Assembly (NCBI RefSeq): GCF_963681195.1
Contig: NZ_OY808997.1
Coordinates: forward strand, 558,001 to 622,000
DNA: 64,000 bases
Reading direction: 5' to 3'
Source: Vibrio sp. 16
GTDB lineage: Bacteria > Pseudomonadota > Gammaproteobacteria > Enterobacterales > Vibrionaceae
In this document: piece after piece, positions 44,232 through 54,112 of the stretch
Numbering within the stretch: position 1 is the stretch's first letter
Layout of the letters: every line of letters begins with the position of its first letter
Notes under the pieces: generated by a model
Database searches by the model: none
What the model saw: the letters and a program-made list of their open reading frames with translations, nothing else
Told to the model about the DNA's origin: nothing
Translations under genes and position numbers: made by a program

Positions 44232-45512
44232 TTAATACTGAAAACAATCGGGAGATGTTAACGCTGACTCAATTGCGGCAATGAGCTTCTCAATATCCGC
44301 AGGTTGGCTAATAAACGGAGGCATTATGTAGATGAGTTTACCAAATGGCCGTATCCAAATGCCTTGCTTAACAAAGTGTGCTTGAATGGCATCCATACTG
44401 ACGGGGTGAGTGGTTTCAACCACACCTATAGCGCCTAGCCAGCGAACGTCTTTCACTAGAGAGTATTTCATCAGGTTAGGTAATAGCTCTGAAAAAATAC
44501 TTTCGATCTGTTTGGTTTGCTTTTGCCAATTGCCGCTTTCTAATATCTCCATGCTCGCCGTAGCAACAGCGCACGCTAACGGGTTGCCCATAAAGGTCGG
44601 TCCATGCATAAAACATCCTGCCTCACCACCACATACCGTATCTGCGACCTCTTTTGATGCTAGGGTCGCCGATAATGTCATGTAACCCCCTGTTAAGGCT
44701 TTACCGACGCAAAGTATGTCTGGTTGGATGTTGGCGTGTTCGCAAGCAAACATCTTCCCAGTTCTGCCAAATCCAGTCGCAATCTCGTCCAAGATCAAAA
44801 GTAATCCATATTGATCACACAGATCTCTAACTCCTTTTAAGAACTCAGGGTGATAGATTCGCATTCCTCCAGCACCTTGTACTATCGGTTCTAAAATGAC
44901 AGCTGCGATGTCCTTATGATTCTCCTCGACTTTACGTGTGATATCGTCAAGGTCACTTGGTTGAAACTCCTGCCAGAAACCGGACTTTGGTGATGACGCA
45001 AAGATATGTTCAGGCAAGAAGCCTTTGTAAAGTGAGTGCATTGAATTATCGGGATCAGTGACAGACATTGCTGCAAAAGTATCACCGTGGTAACCGTCTC
45101 GTAAGGTAAGGAACTTTGCTCGCCTCTCACCCTTAGCATGCCAATACTGGAGTGCCATCTTTAAACTTACTTCGACCGCAACCGAGCCAGAATCGGCTAA
45201 AAATACGTGTTCTAAGTTATCCGGTGCAAAGTTGAGCAGTTTTTTGCAAAGCTCAATAGCTGGCTCGTGAGTGATTCCCCCAAACATAACATGTGACACC
45301 GTATCGATTTGGAGGTGCGCAGCCGCGTTGAGCTGAGGGTGGTTATACCCATGTATCGCACTCCACCATGACGACATTCCGTCAACGAGTTGATTTCCGT
45401 CTTCCAATTGAATCAATACACCATTAGCAGAGACAACAGGGTAGCAGGTCAGAGGTGTTAGCGTTGATGTGTAGGGATGCCAGATATGACGGCGGTCAAA
45501 GGCGAGATCCAT
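44232..45512 (-). CDS. bioA: Adenosylmethionine-8-amino-7-oxononanoate aminotransferase
   Basis: PLP enzyme of biotin synthesis, 426 residues, converting KAPA to DAPA with SAM as amino donor. HIWHPYTSTL at the N-terminus, SSWWSAIHGYNHP, DGYHGDTFAAMSV, LILDEIATGFGRTGK and the Schiff-base lysine in CVGKALTGGY are all present. It is divergent from bioB, with the BirA operator between them. Confidence 0.97.
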   Translation of the reverse strand: MDLAFDRRHIWHPYTSTLTPLTCYPVVSANGVLIQLEDGNQLVDGMSSWWSAIHGYNHPQLNAAAHLQIDTVSHVMFGGITHEPAIELCKKLLNFAPDNLEHVFLADSGSVAVEVSLKMALQYWHAKGERRAKFLTLRDGYHGDTFAAMSVTDPDNSMHSLYKGFLPEHIFASSPKSGFWQEFQPSDLDDITRKVEENHKDIAAVILEPIVQGAGGMRIYHPEFLKGVRDLCDQYGLLLILDEIATGFGRTGKMFACEHANIQPDILCVGKALTGGYMTLSATLASKEVADTVCGGEAGCFMHGPTFMGNPLACAVATASMEILESGNWQKQTKQIESIFSELLPNLMKYSLVKDVRWLGAIGVVETTHPVSMDAIQAHFVKQGIWIRPFGKLIYIMPPFISQPADIEKLIAAIESALTSPDCFQY

Positions 45513-45550
45513 AGATGTGCGTCCTATTTTATTGGTTAAAAAACAACCAT

Positions 45551-45583
45551 CTGTAAACTTTTAATTTTCTTAATTGTTGACAG
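45551..45583. promoter_or_regulatory. BirA operator in the bioA/bioB divergent promoter
   Basis: TGTAAAC (45552-45558) and GTTGACA (45576-45582) are near-inverse half-sites separated by 17 bp, as in the E. coli bio operator (TTGTAAACC ... GGTTTACAA). The right half-site contains the -35 TTGACA of the bioB promoter; TAGACT at 45599-45604 is a plausible -10 with 16-bp spacing. Biotinyl-AMP-bound BirA should repress both directions. Confidence 0.85.
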
Positions 45584-45640
45584 TCTACCTGCCGAGGTTA
45601 GACTAGCCAAGTAACAAATCTAATAACTAAAGGAATGCAC

Positions 45641-46693
45641 GTGGAAGTACGTCACAACTGGACTGTTGCAGAAGTTCGTGAGCTTATGGAAAAACCATTT
45701 ATGGACCTCCTCTTCGAAGCGCAACTGGTTCACCGTCAATACCAGCAACACAACCATGTTCAAGTCAGCACACTGCTGTCGATCAAAACAGGAGCATGTC
45801 CAGAAGACTGTAAGTACTGTCCGCAAAGTGCGCGCTATAAAACCGACGTAGAAAAAGAGCGCCTGATGGAAGTTGAGCGTGTTTTAGACGCTGCGCAAAA
45901 AGCGAAAAGTGCGGGGTCAACACGTTTCTGTATGGGAGCGGCTTGGAAGAATCCTAAAGAGCGTGACATGCCACACCTTAAAAAGATGATTGAAGGTGTT
46001 AAAGGCATGGGGCTGGAAACCTGTATGACGCTTGGTATGCTTACGCCAGATCAGGCAAACGAGCTAGCCGATGCGGGTTTGGATTACTACAACCATAACC
46101 TCGATACGTCACCAGAGTTCTACGGCAACATTATTACCACTCGTACTTACCAAGATCGCCTTGATACTTTGTCTCATGTCCGTGATGCCGGCATGAAGAT
46201 TTGTTCGGGTGGCATCATTGGCATGGGTGAAAGCGTCAATGACCGAGCGGGTCTTTTTGTAGAATTGGCAAACTTGCCGGTTCACCCAGAAAGCGTGCCG
46301 ATCAACATGTTAGTAAAGGTGAAAGGCACACCACTTGAAGAGGTGGATGATGTCGAGCCTTTCGACTTTATTCGCTTGATTGCCATTGCACGTATCATGA
46401 TGCCAAAGTCGGCGGTTCGCCTTTCTGCTGGCCGTGAGAACATGAATGAACAGATGCAAGCGCTCTGTTTTATGGCTGGAGCCAACTCGGTATTTTATGG
46501 CTGCAAACTGCTCACTACACCAAACCCTTCCGAAGACAAAGATATGCTGCTGTTTGATAAGTTAGGAATCAATAGTCAGCAAGTTTCTCAAAAACCAGAT
46601 GAGATACAAGAAAATGACCTTTTAGACCGAGTTGTCGAGCGCGTAGCTGCAAGACCGGCTAAAGATGATTTGTTCTACGATGCCAGCGTTTAA
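45641..46693 (+). CDS. bioB: Biotin synthase
   Basis: Radical SAM enzyme of 350 residues that inserts sulfur into dethiobiotin. The CxxxCxxC cluster ligands are C53, C57 and C60 ([10 protein letters not shown]); further conserved pieces are [14 protein letters not shown] and the Arg-containing RLSAGRENM near the 2Fe-2S cluster. The GTG at 45641 is chosen (AAAGGA 7 bp upstream, first residues MEVRHNW as in Vibrio BioB); the ATG at 45635 abuts the SD. Confidence 0.96.
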   Translation: MEVRHNWTVAEVRELMEKPFMDLLFEAQLVHRQYQQHNHVQVSTLLSIKTGACPEDCKYCPQSARYKTDVEKERLMEVERVLDAAQKAKSAGSTRFCMGAAWKNPKERDMPHLKKMIEGVKGMGLETCMTLGMLTPDQANELADAGLDYYNHNLDTSPEFYGNIITTRTYQDRLDTLSHVRDAGMKICSGGIIGMGESVNDRAGLFVELANLPVHPESVPINMLVKVKGTPLEEVDDVEPFDFIRLIAIARIMMPKSAVRLSAGRENMNEQMQALCFMAGANSVFYGCKLLTTPNPSEDKDMLLFDKLGINSQQVSQKPDEIQENDLLDRVVERVAARPAKDDLFYDASV

Positions 46694-47828
46694 AGCGCGT
46701 ATAAAGCGCGAGTTGCAGCGTCGTCAAGAACTCGGGCTTTCTCGTCAAGTCAAAGAGGTCAATTTTGGCAACTGCCCCGTGCTTGAGCATGGGGGGACAT
46801 TCTTAAATTTTTCGAGTAATGATTATTTGGGCTTGGCTTGCGACGATGAACTGCGCAGGGCTTGGCAAAAAGGGCTTGAGATCTATGGCTGCGGAAGTGG
46901 TGCATCGCCACTGGTTACGGGTTTTAGCTCTGCCCATGCGGGGTTAAAGTCCGCGTTATGTGAATGGTTGGGCTTTGAGAGCGCAGTACTATTTGGTTCG
47001 GGCTTTGCGGCAAATCAGGCATTGATTTTTGGCTTATTAGAAAAGGGCGATTTATTGCTGCAAGATAAGCTCAATCATGCTTCTTTGATGGAAGCGGGTA
47101 TGCTTTCCCCTGCAACAATGAAACGCTTTAAGCACAATGATGTTGCATCGCTTAAGGCACTCCTGACCGACGATGCGTTTGTCATCACAGAGGGGGTCTT
47201 CAGCATGGATGGCGATCTGTCACCACTTGCAGATATCCGTGATGTGGTAAAGGAGGATTCCTTGCTGGCGGTCGATGATGCTCATGGCATCGGTGTACTG
47301 GGGAGTGAAGGCCAAGGCAGTTGTCATTTGGCTCAAATCACTCCTGACGTTTTGGTTGTCACGTTTGGTAAAGCATTTGGCCTTTCGGGCGCGGCAATTC
47401 TATGCAGTGAAGAAATGGGCGACTACCTAACTCAATTTGCTCGTCACCACGTTTACTCAACGGCGATACCGCCTTCACAAGCGTATGCCTTAACTTACGC
47501 GGTTACCATGCTGCAAACTCAGCATTGGCGTCGAGAAAAGCTCGCGGAGTTACAACATAGTTTCAAAGAGAACTTTAGTGGTTTTCCTGGTTATGTAGAA
47601 ACAGTAACCCCCATAAAACCGGTGCTACTTGGTGACAGTCACTTTGCTGTGGAAGTATCACAGGCTTTGAAAAGTAAAGGGTTATGGACCACCGCCATCC
47701 GTCCACCAACTGTGCCTCAAGGTACGGCGAGACTGCGAATTACATTGACGGCTAATCATGAGTTGTCGCATGTCGTGTCTTTGGTTGAGAACTTAGAACA
47801 ACTACTTGAGAATGGAAGTATAGGGTGA
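46680..47828 (+). CDS. bioF: 8-amino-7-oxononanoate synthase
   Basis: PLP enzyme of 382 residues that condenses pimeloyl-thioester with alanine. [38 protein letters not shown] and the PLP lysine in [13 protein letters not shown] are present. The start ATG lies 14 bp inside the end of bioB, so translation is likely coupled. Confidence 0.96.
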   Translation: MPAFKARIKRELQRRQELGLSRQVKEVNFGNCPVLEHGGTFLNFSSNDYLGLACDDELRRAWQKGLEIYGCGSGASPLVTGFSSAHAGLKSALCEWLGFESAVLFGSGFAANQALIFGLLEKGDLLLQDKLNHASLMEAGMLSPATMKRFKHNDVASLKALLTDDAFVITEGVFSMDGDLSPLADIRDVVKEDSLLAVDDAHGIGVLGSEGQGSCHLAQITPDVLVVTFGKAFGLSGAAILCSEEMGDYLTQFARHHVYSTAIPPSQAYALTYAVTMLQTQHWRREKLAELQHSFKENFSGFPGYVETVTPIKPVLLGDSHFAVEVSQALKSKGLWTTAIRPPTVPQGTARLRITLTANHELSHVVSLVENLEQLLENGSIG

Positions 47829-47832
47829 TGGG

Positions 47833-48636
47833 ATGGAACAAGCGTTAGCGGTACACGGGTCGTCATCCAATGATAAAACCGCCATAGCTGAGGCGTTTGG
47901 CAAAGCGGCTCAAACTTACGATGCTCACGCGGCGTTCCAGCGTGACGTCGGCCATCGGTTACTCGATTTGATGCCCGCAGACCTGACGGGGCGAGTTGTG
48001 CTCGACCTTGGTTGTGGCACTGGTTATTTTTCGCAGATGCTACAGCAAAGGGGCGCTCATGTTGTTTGTTGTGATTTATCGCAGCAGATGCTCGACACAG
48101 CTCGAAAACGCTGTGGCGAGCGCAATATGAGTTACCACTTGGGAGACGCAGAGAAGCTGCCATTTGAGGTTGAGCAGTTTGATTTGGTGTTTTCGAGCTT
48201 GGCACTGCAATGGTGTGAGGATCTTGCTGATCCACTTAGAGAGATTCACCGCGTACTAAAACATAACGGACAGGCCTATTTCTCTACGTTGCTGGATGGC
48301 TCATTGAGCGAGCTTAAGCAGTCGTGGGCAAAAATTGACTCATATCAACACGTGAATGACTTTATCAGTACCAATCAGGTAAAAATTGCGTTAGCGCAAT
48401 CCGGCTGCGTAAACCATCGACTAGACTTGCCCTCGATCACAGTTTGGTACACGACGGCTTTTTCTCTCATGCGTGATTTAAAAGGCATTGGAGCAACTCA
48501 TGTTCACGGTCGCTCTCATGGCTTGACAAGCCGTACAGCGCTTCGCCAAGTCGAGCAAGCATACCAGACGTTCAAAAACCATCAGGGTCTTCTTCCTGCC
48601 ACTTATCAGGTTTGTTTAGGGGTTATTCATCGATGA
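47833..48636 (+). CDS. bioC: Malonyl-ACP O-methyltransferase
   Basis: SAM methyltransferase of 267 residues that disguises malonyl-ACP so that pimelate can be built on the fatty acid machinery. [20 protein letters not shown] at the N-terminus and the SAM motif [15 protein letters not shown] are typical. It starts 4 bp after bioF and overlaps bioD by 4 bp. No bioH is seen in the window. Confidence 0.95.
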   Translation: MEQALAVHGSSSNDKTAIAEAFGKAAQTYDAHAAFQRDVGHRLLDLMPADLTGRVVLDLGCGTGYFSQMLQQRGAHVVCCDLSQQMLDTARKRCGERNMSYHLGDAEKLPFEVEQFDLVFSSLALQWCEDLADPLREIHRVLKHNGQAYFSTLLDGSLSELKQSWAKIDSYQHVNDFISTNQVKIALAQSGCVNHRLDLPSITVWYTTAFSLMRDLKGIGATHVHGRSHGLTSRTALRQVEQAYQTFKNHQGLLPATYQVCLGVIHR

Positions 48637-49319
48637 TTGATGCATTTTTTATAGCTGGTACGGATACCGATGTTGGAAAAACAGTTGCTTCAAAAGCAAT
48701 TTTAAACGCGCTTGCTGAAAATGGCTTAAATACTATTGGTTACAAACCAGTAGCAGCAGGCAGTGAACGAACAGAGCAAGGCTTTCGCAACTCTGATGCA
48801 CTGTATTTGCAAAGTGCAGCGACAGTTGATGTCGCCTACGATGATGTGAACCCTTATGCGTTAGAATTACCGGCGTCTCCGCATATTGCAGCGCGCCGTG
48901 AAGGGGTCGAAATCAATTACTCAGTGTTGAGTGCAAAGTTAACTGAGCACAAAGCGAATTCGGACATTGTTTTAGTCGAGGGGGCAGGCGGTTGGCGCGT
49001 TCCGGTATCAGACAGCGACTGCCTTTCATCATGGGTACAACAAGAAAAGCTGCCTGTCGTGTTGGTCGTCGGGATTAAGCTAGGCTGTTTGAGCCACGCA
49101 ATGCTTACGCTAGATGCGATCAAAGCAGATGGCTTAGAAGTAGTCGGTTGGGTTGCAAACCGTGTAAACCCAGGCACAGAACACTACGCTGAAATTATTG
49201 AAATGCTAGAGCAAAAAATTGATGCGCCAAAAATTGGTGAGATTCCTTATGTTCCTAGCGTCAAGCGTAAGGGCTTAGCAAAGTACATTAATGTCGAACC
49301 ATTAATTAAACGCAATTAA
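48633..49319 (+). CDS. bioD: ATP-dependent dethiobiotin synthetase
   Basis: P-loop ligase of 228 residues closing the ureido ring of dethiobiotin. [16 protein letters not shown] is the Walker [24 protein letters not shown] and ANRVNPG follow. The ATGA overlap with bioC fixes the start at 48633. Last gene of bioBFCD. Confidence 0.96.
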   Translation: MIDAFFIAGTDTDVGKTVASKAILNALAENGLNTIGYKPVAAGSERTEQGFRNSDALYLQSAATVDVAYDDVNPYALELPASPHIAARREGVEINYSVLSAKLTEHKANSDIVLVEGAGGWRVPVSDSDCLSSWVQQEKLPVVLVVGIKLGCLSHAMLTLDAIKADGLEVVGWVANRVNPGTEHYAEIIEMLEQKIDAPKIGEIPYVPSVKRKGLAKYINVEPLIKRN

Positions 49320-49326
49320 TACAAAA

Positions 49327-49353
49327 AAGGGCAGCCAAGTGGCTGCCCTTTGA
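49327..49353. terminator. Terminator after bioD, also usable by the convergent small gene
   Basis: AAGGGCAGCC-AAGT-GGCTGCCCTT, perfect 10-bp stem, with A-run upstream and T-rich sequence downstream. Confidence 0.9.
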
Positions 49354-49369
49354 CTTTTAGAGGGTCGAG

Positions 49370-49537
49370 CTATTTCTCGTTGCTCAATCCAATCATCGCT
49401 TGCTGCATTTCATTAACATGAGTTTGAGCGCCCTGTTCGGATGAAATGCCGAGTTGCTGTTTTGCTTCTTCCTCTGAAATACCAAGGTGACAGCAAAGTA
49501 AATCAATAGCCATTTGATAGTTGCTAGTTTCAACCAT
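49370..49537 (-). CDS. Small conserved hypothetical protein (55 residues)
   Basis: From ATG 49537, with AAGGGA 8 bp upstream, comes a 55-residue protein (MVETSNYQMAIDLLCCHLGI...). It is two amphipathic helices with a CC pair and a polar tail, and a pattern (ISEEEAKQQLGIS) that resembles a short UBA/CUE-like or DUF helix hairpin. A start at 49558 lacks an SD. It is convergent with bioD and shares its terminator. Function unknown. Confidence 0.65.
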   Translation of the reverse strand: MVETSNYQMAIDLLCCHLGISEEEAKQQLGISSEQGAQTHVNEMQQAMIGLSNEK

Positions 49538-49843
49538 GATGTTATCCCTTATTCCCATGGATTTATTATCTAAACAAAACTTAGCATGTTTCGCTAATTA
49601 GACAATAAGACCAAAGTCTAAAGTTAGATTTGAACGCTTATCTCTCGCTGGGTAGGTATAACTTGGCTGAATGTGAACTGTAGCTAAATGGCATTGACGA
49701 GAGATGGAAAACAAATGTTTCAATTTGAGACTTAACCTTGTTTTTAAAGCCGTTAGACTATATCTATATGTTAACTCTGCTGATGCCATCAATCGTGGCA
49801 CTTAGGGCCAATAATAATAAGCTTCCAGTTTCGGAGAAAAGTC
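49538..49843. other. Intergenic region before htpX (306 bp)
   Basis: It separates divergent genes and should hold both promoters. No gene is visible. A weak sigma70-like pair (TTGTTT at 49738 and TATATC near 49759) may serve htpX. I see no clear sigma32 or CpxR site. Confidence 0.4.
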
Positions 49844-50707
49844 ATGAAGCGTGTAATGTTGTTTCTCGCAACCAACTTAGCCGTTGTACTCGTGCTAAGT
49901 GTTGTACTAAATATTGTTTATGCTGTAACGGGGATGCAGCCTGGTAGCCTTTCTGGCCTACTTCTTATGGCTGCAGTGTTTGGTTTCGGCGGTTCTTTTA
50001 TCTCTTTGATGATGTCAAAGAGTATGGCTCTGCGCTCAGTTGGCGGTATGGTCATTGAAAGTCCTCGCAATGAGACCGAGCATTGGCTACTAGAGACGGT
50101 TCGTCGCCAATCAGAGCAAGTGGGCATTGGTATGCCTACGGTCGCGATCTATGACTCGGCTGATATCAACGCTTTTGCAACAGGCGCAAAGCGAGATGAC
50201 TCTTTGGTTGCAGTGTCAACGGGCTTGCTACACAACATGAGCCGAGATGAAGCGGAAGCGGTGCTAGCACATGAGGTTAGCCACATCGCAAATGGTGATA
50301 TGGTCACTATGACGTTGATGCAAGGTGTAGTGAACACCTTCGTAATTTTCTTGTCTCGTTTCATTGCTAACATTGTTTCTTCTAACAGTGACGAGGAAGA
50401 AGGCGGCAGCAACATGATGGTCTACTTCGGTGTTTCTATTGTACTTGAGCTTGTATTTGGCTTCTTGGCAAGCTTCATCACCATGTGGTACAGCCGCCAC
50501 CGTGAGTTCCACGCAGATGCAGGAGCGGCCCGACTAGTCGGTAAACATAAGATGATCGCGGCGCTAGAGCGTTTGAAAGTGAGTCACGAGTCTCAGCTTG
50601 AAGGCTCAATGATGGCGTTTGGTATTAATGGTAAACGTTCAATGACTGAATTGCTGATGAGTCACCCTCCACTCGATAAACGTATCGCAGCACTTAGAAA
50701 TTCTTAA
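49844..50707 (+). CDS. htpX: Membrane zinc metalloprotease HtpX
   Basis: Inner-membrane protease of 287 residues that degrades misfolded membrane proteins with FtsH. Two N-terminal TM segments (~5-28, ~35-56), the catalytic HEXXH as H143-E144-V-S-H147, further TM segments ~155-205 and the third zinc ligand in [15 protein letters not shown] are present, with the C-terminal [12 protein letters not shown]. Monocistronic. Confidence 0.96.
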   Translation: MKRVMLFLATNLAVVLVLSVVLNIVYAVTGMQPGSLSGLLLMAAVFGFGGSFISLMMSKSMALRSVGGMVIESPRNETEHWLLETVRRQSEQVGIGMPTVAIYDSADINAFATGAKRDDSLVAVSTGLLHNMSRDEAEAVLAHEVSHIANGDMVTMTLMQGVVNTFVIFLSRFIANIVSSNSDEEEGGSNMMVYFGVSIVLELVFGFLASFITMWYSRHREFHADAGAARLVGKHKMIAALERLKVSHESQLEGSMMAFGINGKRSMTELLMSHPPLDKRIAALRNS

Positions 50708-50725
50708 CAGGTCTACAATGTATTG

Positions 50726-50756
50726 AAAAGGCTTGGCTTTATGCCAAGCCTTTTTT
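50726..50756 (+). terminator. Terminator after htpX
   Basis: AAAGGCTTGGC-TTTAT-GCCAAGCCTTT followed by TTT; 11-bp perfect stem. Confidence 0.92.
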
Positions 50757-50809
50757 GATCCAAATTTTTGAGTATTACGTAACAAATTAAGCAAGTGTAT
50801 GCATTTTAA

Positions 50810-50872
50810 TTTGTACAACGTTCTCTAATGTTCTAAGCTGAATTTGTTGTACAAAAATATCACTTGTATAAC
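50810..50872. promoter_or_regulatory. Three TTTGTACAAC-like boxes before the lipid operon (CarH/LitR-like)
   Basis: TTTGTACAAC occurs at 50810-50819, in inverse at 50846-50855 (GTTGTACAAA), and with one change at 50864-50872 (TTGTATAAC). The first box overlaps a possible -35. MerR-type B12 photoreceptors CarH/LitR bind repeated TGTACA-containing elements (family knowledge), and related lipid operons are photo-oxidative stress genes. The regulator gene is not in the window. Confidence 0.5.
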
Positions 50873-50888
50873 AAATTGAGAGGTAACG

Positions 50889-51308
50889 ATGAACGTAGAG
50901 TCTGTTGGCAACATTTATCAGTGTCTAAATAAAGCGAATTTGCACCTGCTAGAAGGTGTCTATCATCAGGACGTTGTTTTTGAGGATGCTGCCCATCGAT
51001 TGGAAGGCTGGGATGCGTTGCAAAAGTACTTTGCCTCATTATACGAGAACGTAAAGCGCTGCGATTTCGACATTGAGGAACACCAACAGGTCGGGGATGC
51101 TGGCTTTCTGACGTGGACGATGACGCTCGAACACCCGAAGTTGCAGCGGGGAAGTAAGGTCGAGGTGAAAGGAGTAAGTCACCTCAAGTTCGCTGACGGT
51201 AGAGTCGTCTACCACCGGGACTACTTTGATCTCGGTGAGATGCTTTATGAAAACTTGCCACTTCTTGGTTCTGTCATCAAGACCATCAAGCAGAGGTTAG
51301 GGCAATGA
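50889..51308 (+). CDS. NTF2/SnoaL-like protein, first gene of the lipid operon
   Basis: Cytoplasmic protein of 139 residues with the SnoaL/NTF2 cone fold pattern (YHQDVVFEDAAHRLEGWDALQKYF, VEVKGVSHLKFADGRVVYHRDYFDLGEML). Such proteins may be enzymes or binding partners. SD GAGAGG lies 7 bp before the ATG. It overlaps the SDR gene by 4 bp and begins an eight-gene operon. Confidence 0.82.
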   Translation: MNVESVGNIYQCLNKANLHLLEGVYHQDVVFEDAAHRLEGWDALQKYFASLYENVKRCDFDIEEHQQVGDAGFLTWTMTLEHPKLQRGSKVEVKGVSHLKFADGRVVYHRDYFDLGEMLYENLPLLGSVIKTIKQRLGQ

Positions 51309-52030
51309 ACCGAGTATTGATTACAGGCGCAACATCGGGCATCGGCCAGCGTTTGGCTCGAGATTATGCCGATGATGGCTGGGAGGTGGTTGCTTGTGGC
51401 AGAAACATAGCCAAGCTTTCCGAGTTGGAAATGTACTCTGACAGGATTCATTCTGTTGCCTTTGACGTAACAGATTTTGAAAACACTCGCGACGCTCTCG
51501 CTACTTTACCCTTTACTCCCACCCTTTGGATTATGAACGCTGGAGACTGTGAATACATTGACGATGGGCACGTTGACGCCTCTCTGGTGAAGCGAGTATT
51601 CGATATCAACGTTGTGGGATTAGCGAACGTGATCGAAGCGTGTCAGCATCACTTTGAATCTGGCCATCGTGTTGCAGTTGTTGGTTCCATCGCGAGTGAG
51701 TTGGCACTCCCTCGAGCTGAAGCCTATGGCGCGTCTAAAGCCGCGGTAAGTTATTTTGCTCGCGCTTTACAAGTCGATTTAAAAAGCAAATCAATTGACG
51801 TTTCTGTTATCTATCCGGGGTTTGTTGAAACACCACTCACCGACAAAAACACATTTCCTATGCCCATGCTTGTAAGTGTCGAATACGCCTCGAAAGCGAT
51901 ACGACTCGGGCTGGCTAAGGGCAAATCACATATTTACTTTCCAAGTAGATTTACTTCAATTTTAAGGTTACTTGGGTTACTGCCATACAGTTGGCAAAAC
52001 AAACTGACATCAAAGCTCATTTCTGGTTAA
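51305..52030 (+). CDS. Short-chain dehydrogenase/reductase
   Basis: NAD(P)-dependent SDR of 241 residues with the cofactor motif GATSGIGQRLARDYADD, the NAG-type motif MNAGDCEYID, the catalytic YGASKAAVSYFARAL (Tyr-X3-Lys) and a Ser upstream (VGSIASELALP). The substrate is unknown; in this operon it is likely lipid-related. Confidence 0.9.
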   Translation: MNRVLITGATSGIGQRLARDYADDGWEVVACGRNIAKLSELEMYSDRIHSVAFDVTDFENTRDALATLPFTPTLWIMNAGDCEYIDDGHVDASLVKRVFDINVVGLANVIEACQHHFESGHRVAVVGSIASELALPRAEAYGASKAAVSYFARALQVDLKSKSIDVSVIYPGFVETPLTDKNTFPMPMLVSVEYASKAIRLGLAKGKSHIYFPSRFTSILRLLGLLPYSWQNKLTSKLISG

Positions 52031-52040
52031 GGAGTCCAAA

Positions 52041-53321
52041 GTGAAAATTGCGATTATTGGTACAGGTATTTCAGGGCTTACTTGTGGTTACCATCTACAT
52101 AAAGAGCATGATGTTACCGTGTTTGAGGCCAACGACTACATTGGCGGTCACACTGCGACGATCGATGTCGAACTCGAAAATAAAACCTACGCCGTCGATA
52201 CTGGCTTTATTGTTTACAACGACCGAACGTATCCAAACTTTATTCAAATGATGAATGAAATTGGGGTAAAAGGTTTGCCGACGCAAATGAGCTTTAGTGT
52301 TCGCAATGATGCCACTGGACTCGAGTACAACGGCCACACTGTGACAACACTTTTTGCGCAAAAGCGAAACTGGTTCAACCCAAAATTCTACGCATTTATC
52401 TTTGAAATCCTTAAGTTTAACAAAGCAGTAAAACAGGTTGTGGAACTTAATAAAGGCCAGCAACAGACGCTGGGTGAGTTCTTAAACACTCAAGGCTTTA
52501 GTGACTATTTTTGCGATAACTACATTCTACCAATGGGGGCGGCGATATGGTCGTCAACGTTAGCCGATATGCGCGCCTTTCCTCTCGACTTCTTTGCGCG
52601 TTTCTTCCTAAATCATGGTCTGCTTGATGTCACCAATCGACCGCAATGGTATGTCATTGAAGGGGGCTCTCGAGCCTATGTTGAGCCGCTGATTTCCGGT
52701 TTTAAAGATCGTATTCGCCTGTCGACGCCTGTCGAGTCAGTAACAAGGGATTCATCTGGTGTTGTGATTAAAGCAAACGGATGCGTGGAGCGCTTCGATC
52801 ACGTTATTTTTGCTTGTCACAGTGACCAAGCAATGGCTCTGTTGCAAGATGCCAGTTCAACGGAAACCGATGTATTGACAGGATTGGACTATCAAGAGAA
52901 TGAAGTGATTCTTCACCACGATGAAGAACTGCTCCCCAAATCGAAAGCAGCATGGGCTTCTTGGAACTATCGATTGAGTGGCGGTCAAGATGAGCAAGAG
53001 AGAAGGCCAACACTCACTTACAACATGAATATACTCCAACATATTGAATCACCAAAAACCTTCTGCGTGTCGTTGAACAGTTCAGAGCAAATTTCTCCAG
53101 ACAAGATACTGCGTACCTTCCACTACGATCATCCGGTGTTTAATCAAAAGTCTCTGGCATCCCAGAAGCGCCGTAATGAAATCAATGGTATCAATCAAAC
53201 CTGGTTCTGCGGAGCATACTGGTATAACGGGTTCCATGAAGATGGTGTGCGAAGTGCGTTAGATGTGGTGAAAGGTCTACAATCTCAAACTGCTGCGGTG
53301 TCTCAAAAAGGGGCAGCCTAA
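52041..53321 (+). CDS. FAD-dependent oxidoreductase (amine-oxidase fold)
   Basis: Flavoprotein of 426 residues with the dinucleotide site IAIIGTGISGLTCGYHLHKEHDVTVFEA followed by GGHTATIDVE, as in phytoene desaturase/amine oxidase-like proteins. A GTG start at 52041 has AAGGAG 7 bp upstream. Homologous proteins occur with DUF1365 and Cfa in photo-oxidative stress regulons. It may desaturate or oxidise acyl chains (inference). Overlaps the next gene by 1 bp. Confidence 0.88.
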   Translation: MKIAIIGTGISGLTCGYHLHKEHDVTVFEANDYIGGHTATIDVELENKTYAVDTGFIVYNDRTYPNFIQMMNEIGVKGLPTQMSFSVRNDATGLEYNGHTVTTLFAQKRNWFNPKFYAFIFEILKFNKAVKQVVELNKGQQQTLGEFLNTQGFSDYFCDNYILPMGAAIWSSTLADMRAFPLDFFARFFLNHGLLDVTNRPQWYVIEGGSRAYVEPLISGFKDRIRLSTPVESVTRDSSGVVIKANGCVERFDHVIFACHSDQAMALLQDASSTETDVLTGLDYQENEVILHHDEELLPKSKAAWASWNYRLSGGQDEQERRPTLTYNMNILQHIESPKTFCVSLNSSEQISPDKILRTFHYDHPVFNQKSLASQKRRNEINGINQTWFCGAYWYNGFHEDGVRSALDVVKGLQSQTAAVSQKGAA

Positions 53322-54112
53322 TGAAGACAGATACACGGTCCACAAGCGCATTGCTCGTCGGCAGCGTCAGGCACCGTCGATTTTCGCCAATCAAACACCA
53401 GCTCAGTTATCCACTATTCATGCCTTGCTTAGATCTTGATGGCTTGGCAGAGCTAGAAAAGGATGTGTGGTGTTTTGGTCAGCGCTGGTGGCACTGGGCA
53501 CGGTTTAAGCGCGAGGACTACCTAGGGTCAGGTTGCCTAAAAACGGCTGTCCAAGACAAAGTGTACGAGCTTACTGGAGATCGGGTCGATGGTAAGGTCG
53601 AGGCCGTGGTTCACCTAAGATATCTAGGTATTTACTTCAGCCCGGTAAACTTTTACTACCTTTATAACAAACAGGGGCAGTGGTGTTACCTGCTGGCTGA
53701 AGTGAGTAACACTCCTTGGAACGAGAGACACTATTATGCAGTTCCAGCATCGAGCACGCAGGGTTTTGAACAAGATAAGGCTTTCCATGTCTCTCCTTTC
53801 AATCCCATCGAACAAAAGTATCAATGGCGAGTAAAACCTTTAGACAGCCGACTGTTTGTACATTTGGAATGTCACCGAGAAAACAAGGAGTTTGACGCGA
53901 CGTTGACGATGAAAAAGCATCCGTTGTCGTCTAAATTTTTACTTAAGCAACTGATCGTGACACCGATTATGGCAGTAAAAGTAGTTATTGGAATTTACTG
54001 GCATGCGCTAAAGCTATGGTTAAAAGGGGCGCCGTTCTATTCACACCCCAAATATCAGTCTGGCGATGACAAACAGGATAAGAGAAAAGAAGTCGAGGAG
54101 AATCGAACATGA
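53321..54112 (+). CDS. DUF1365 protein
   Basis: Protein of 263 residues starting with VGSVRHRRFSPIKHQLSYPLFMPCLDLD, the DUF1365 signature; HLRYLGIYFSPVNFYYLYN and EVSNTPWNERHYY also match. Function unknown, but the family is nearly always next to the flavoprotein and Cfa-like gene. Overlaps the Cfa-like gene by 4 bp. Confidence 0.9.
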   Translation: MKTDTRSTSALLVGSVRHRRFSPIKHQLSYPLFMPCLDLDGLAELEKDVWCFGQRWWHWARFKREDYLGSGCLKTAVQDKVYELTGDRVDGKVEAVVHLRYLGIYFSPVNFYYLYNKQGQWCYLLAEVSNTPWNERHYYAVPASSTQGFEQDKAFHVSPFNPIEQKYQWRVKPLDSRLFVHLECHRENKEFDATLTMKKHPLSSKFLLKQLIVTPIMAVKVVIGIYWHALKLWLKGAPFYSHPKYQSGDDKQDKRKEVEENRT

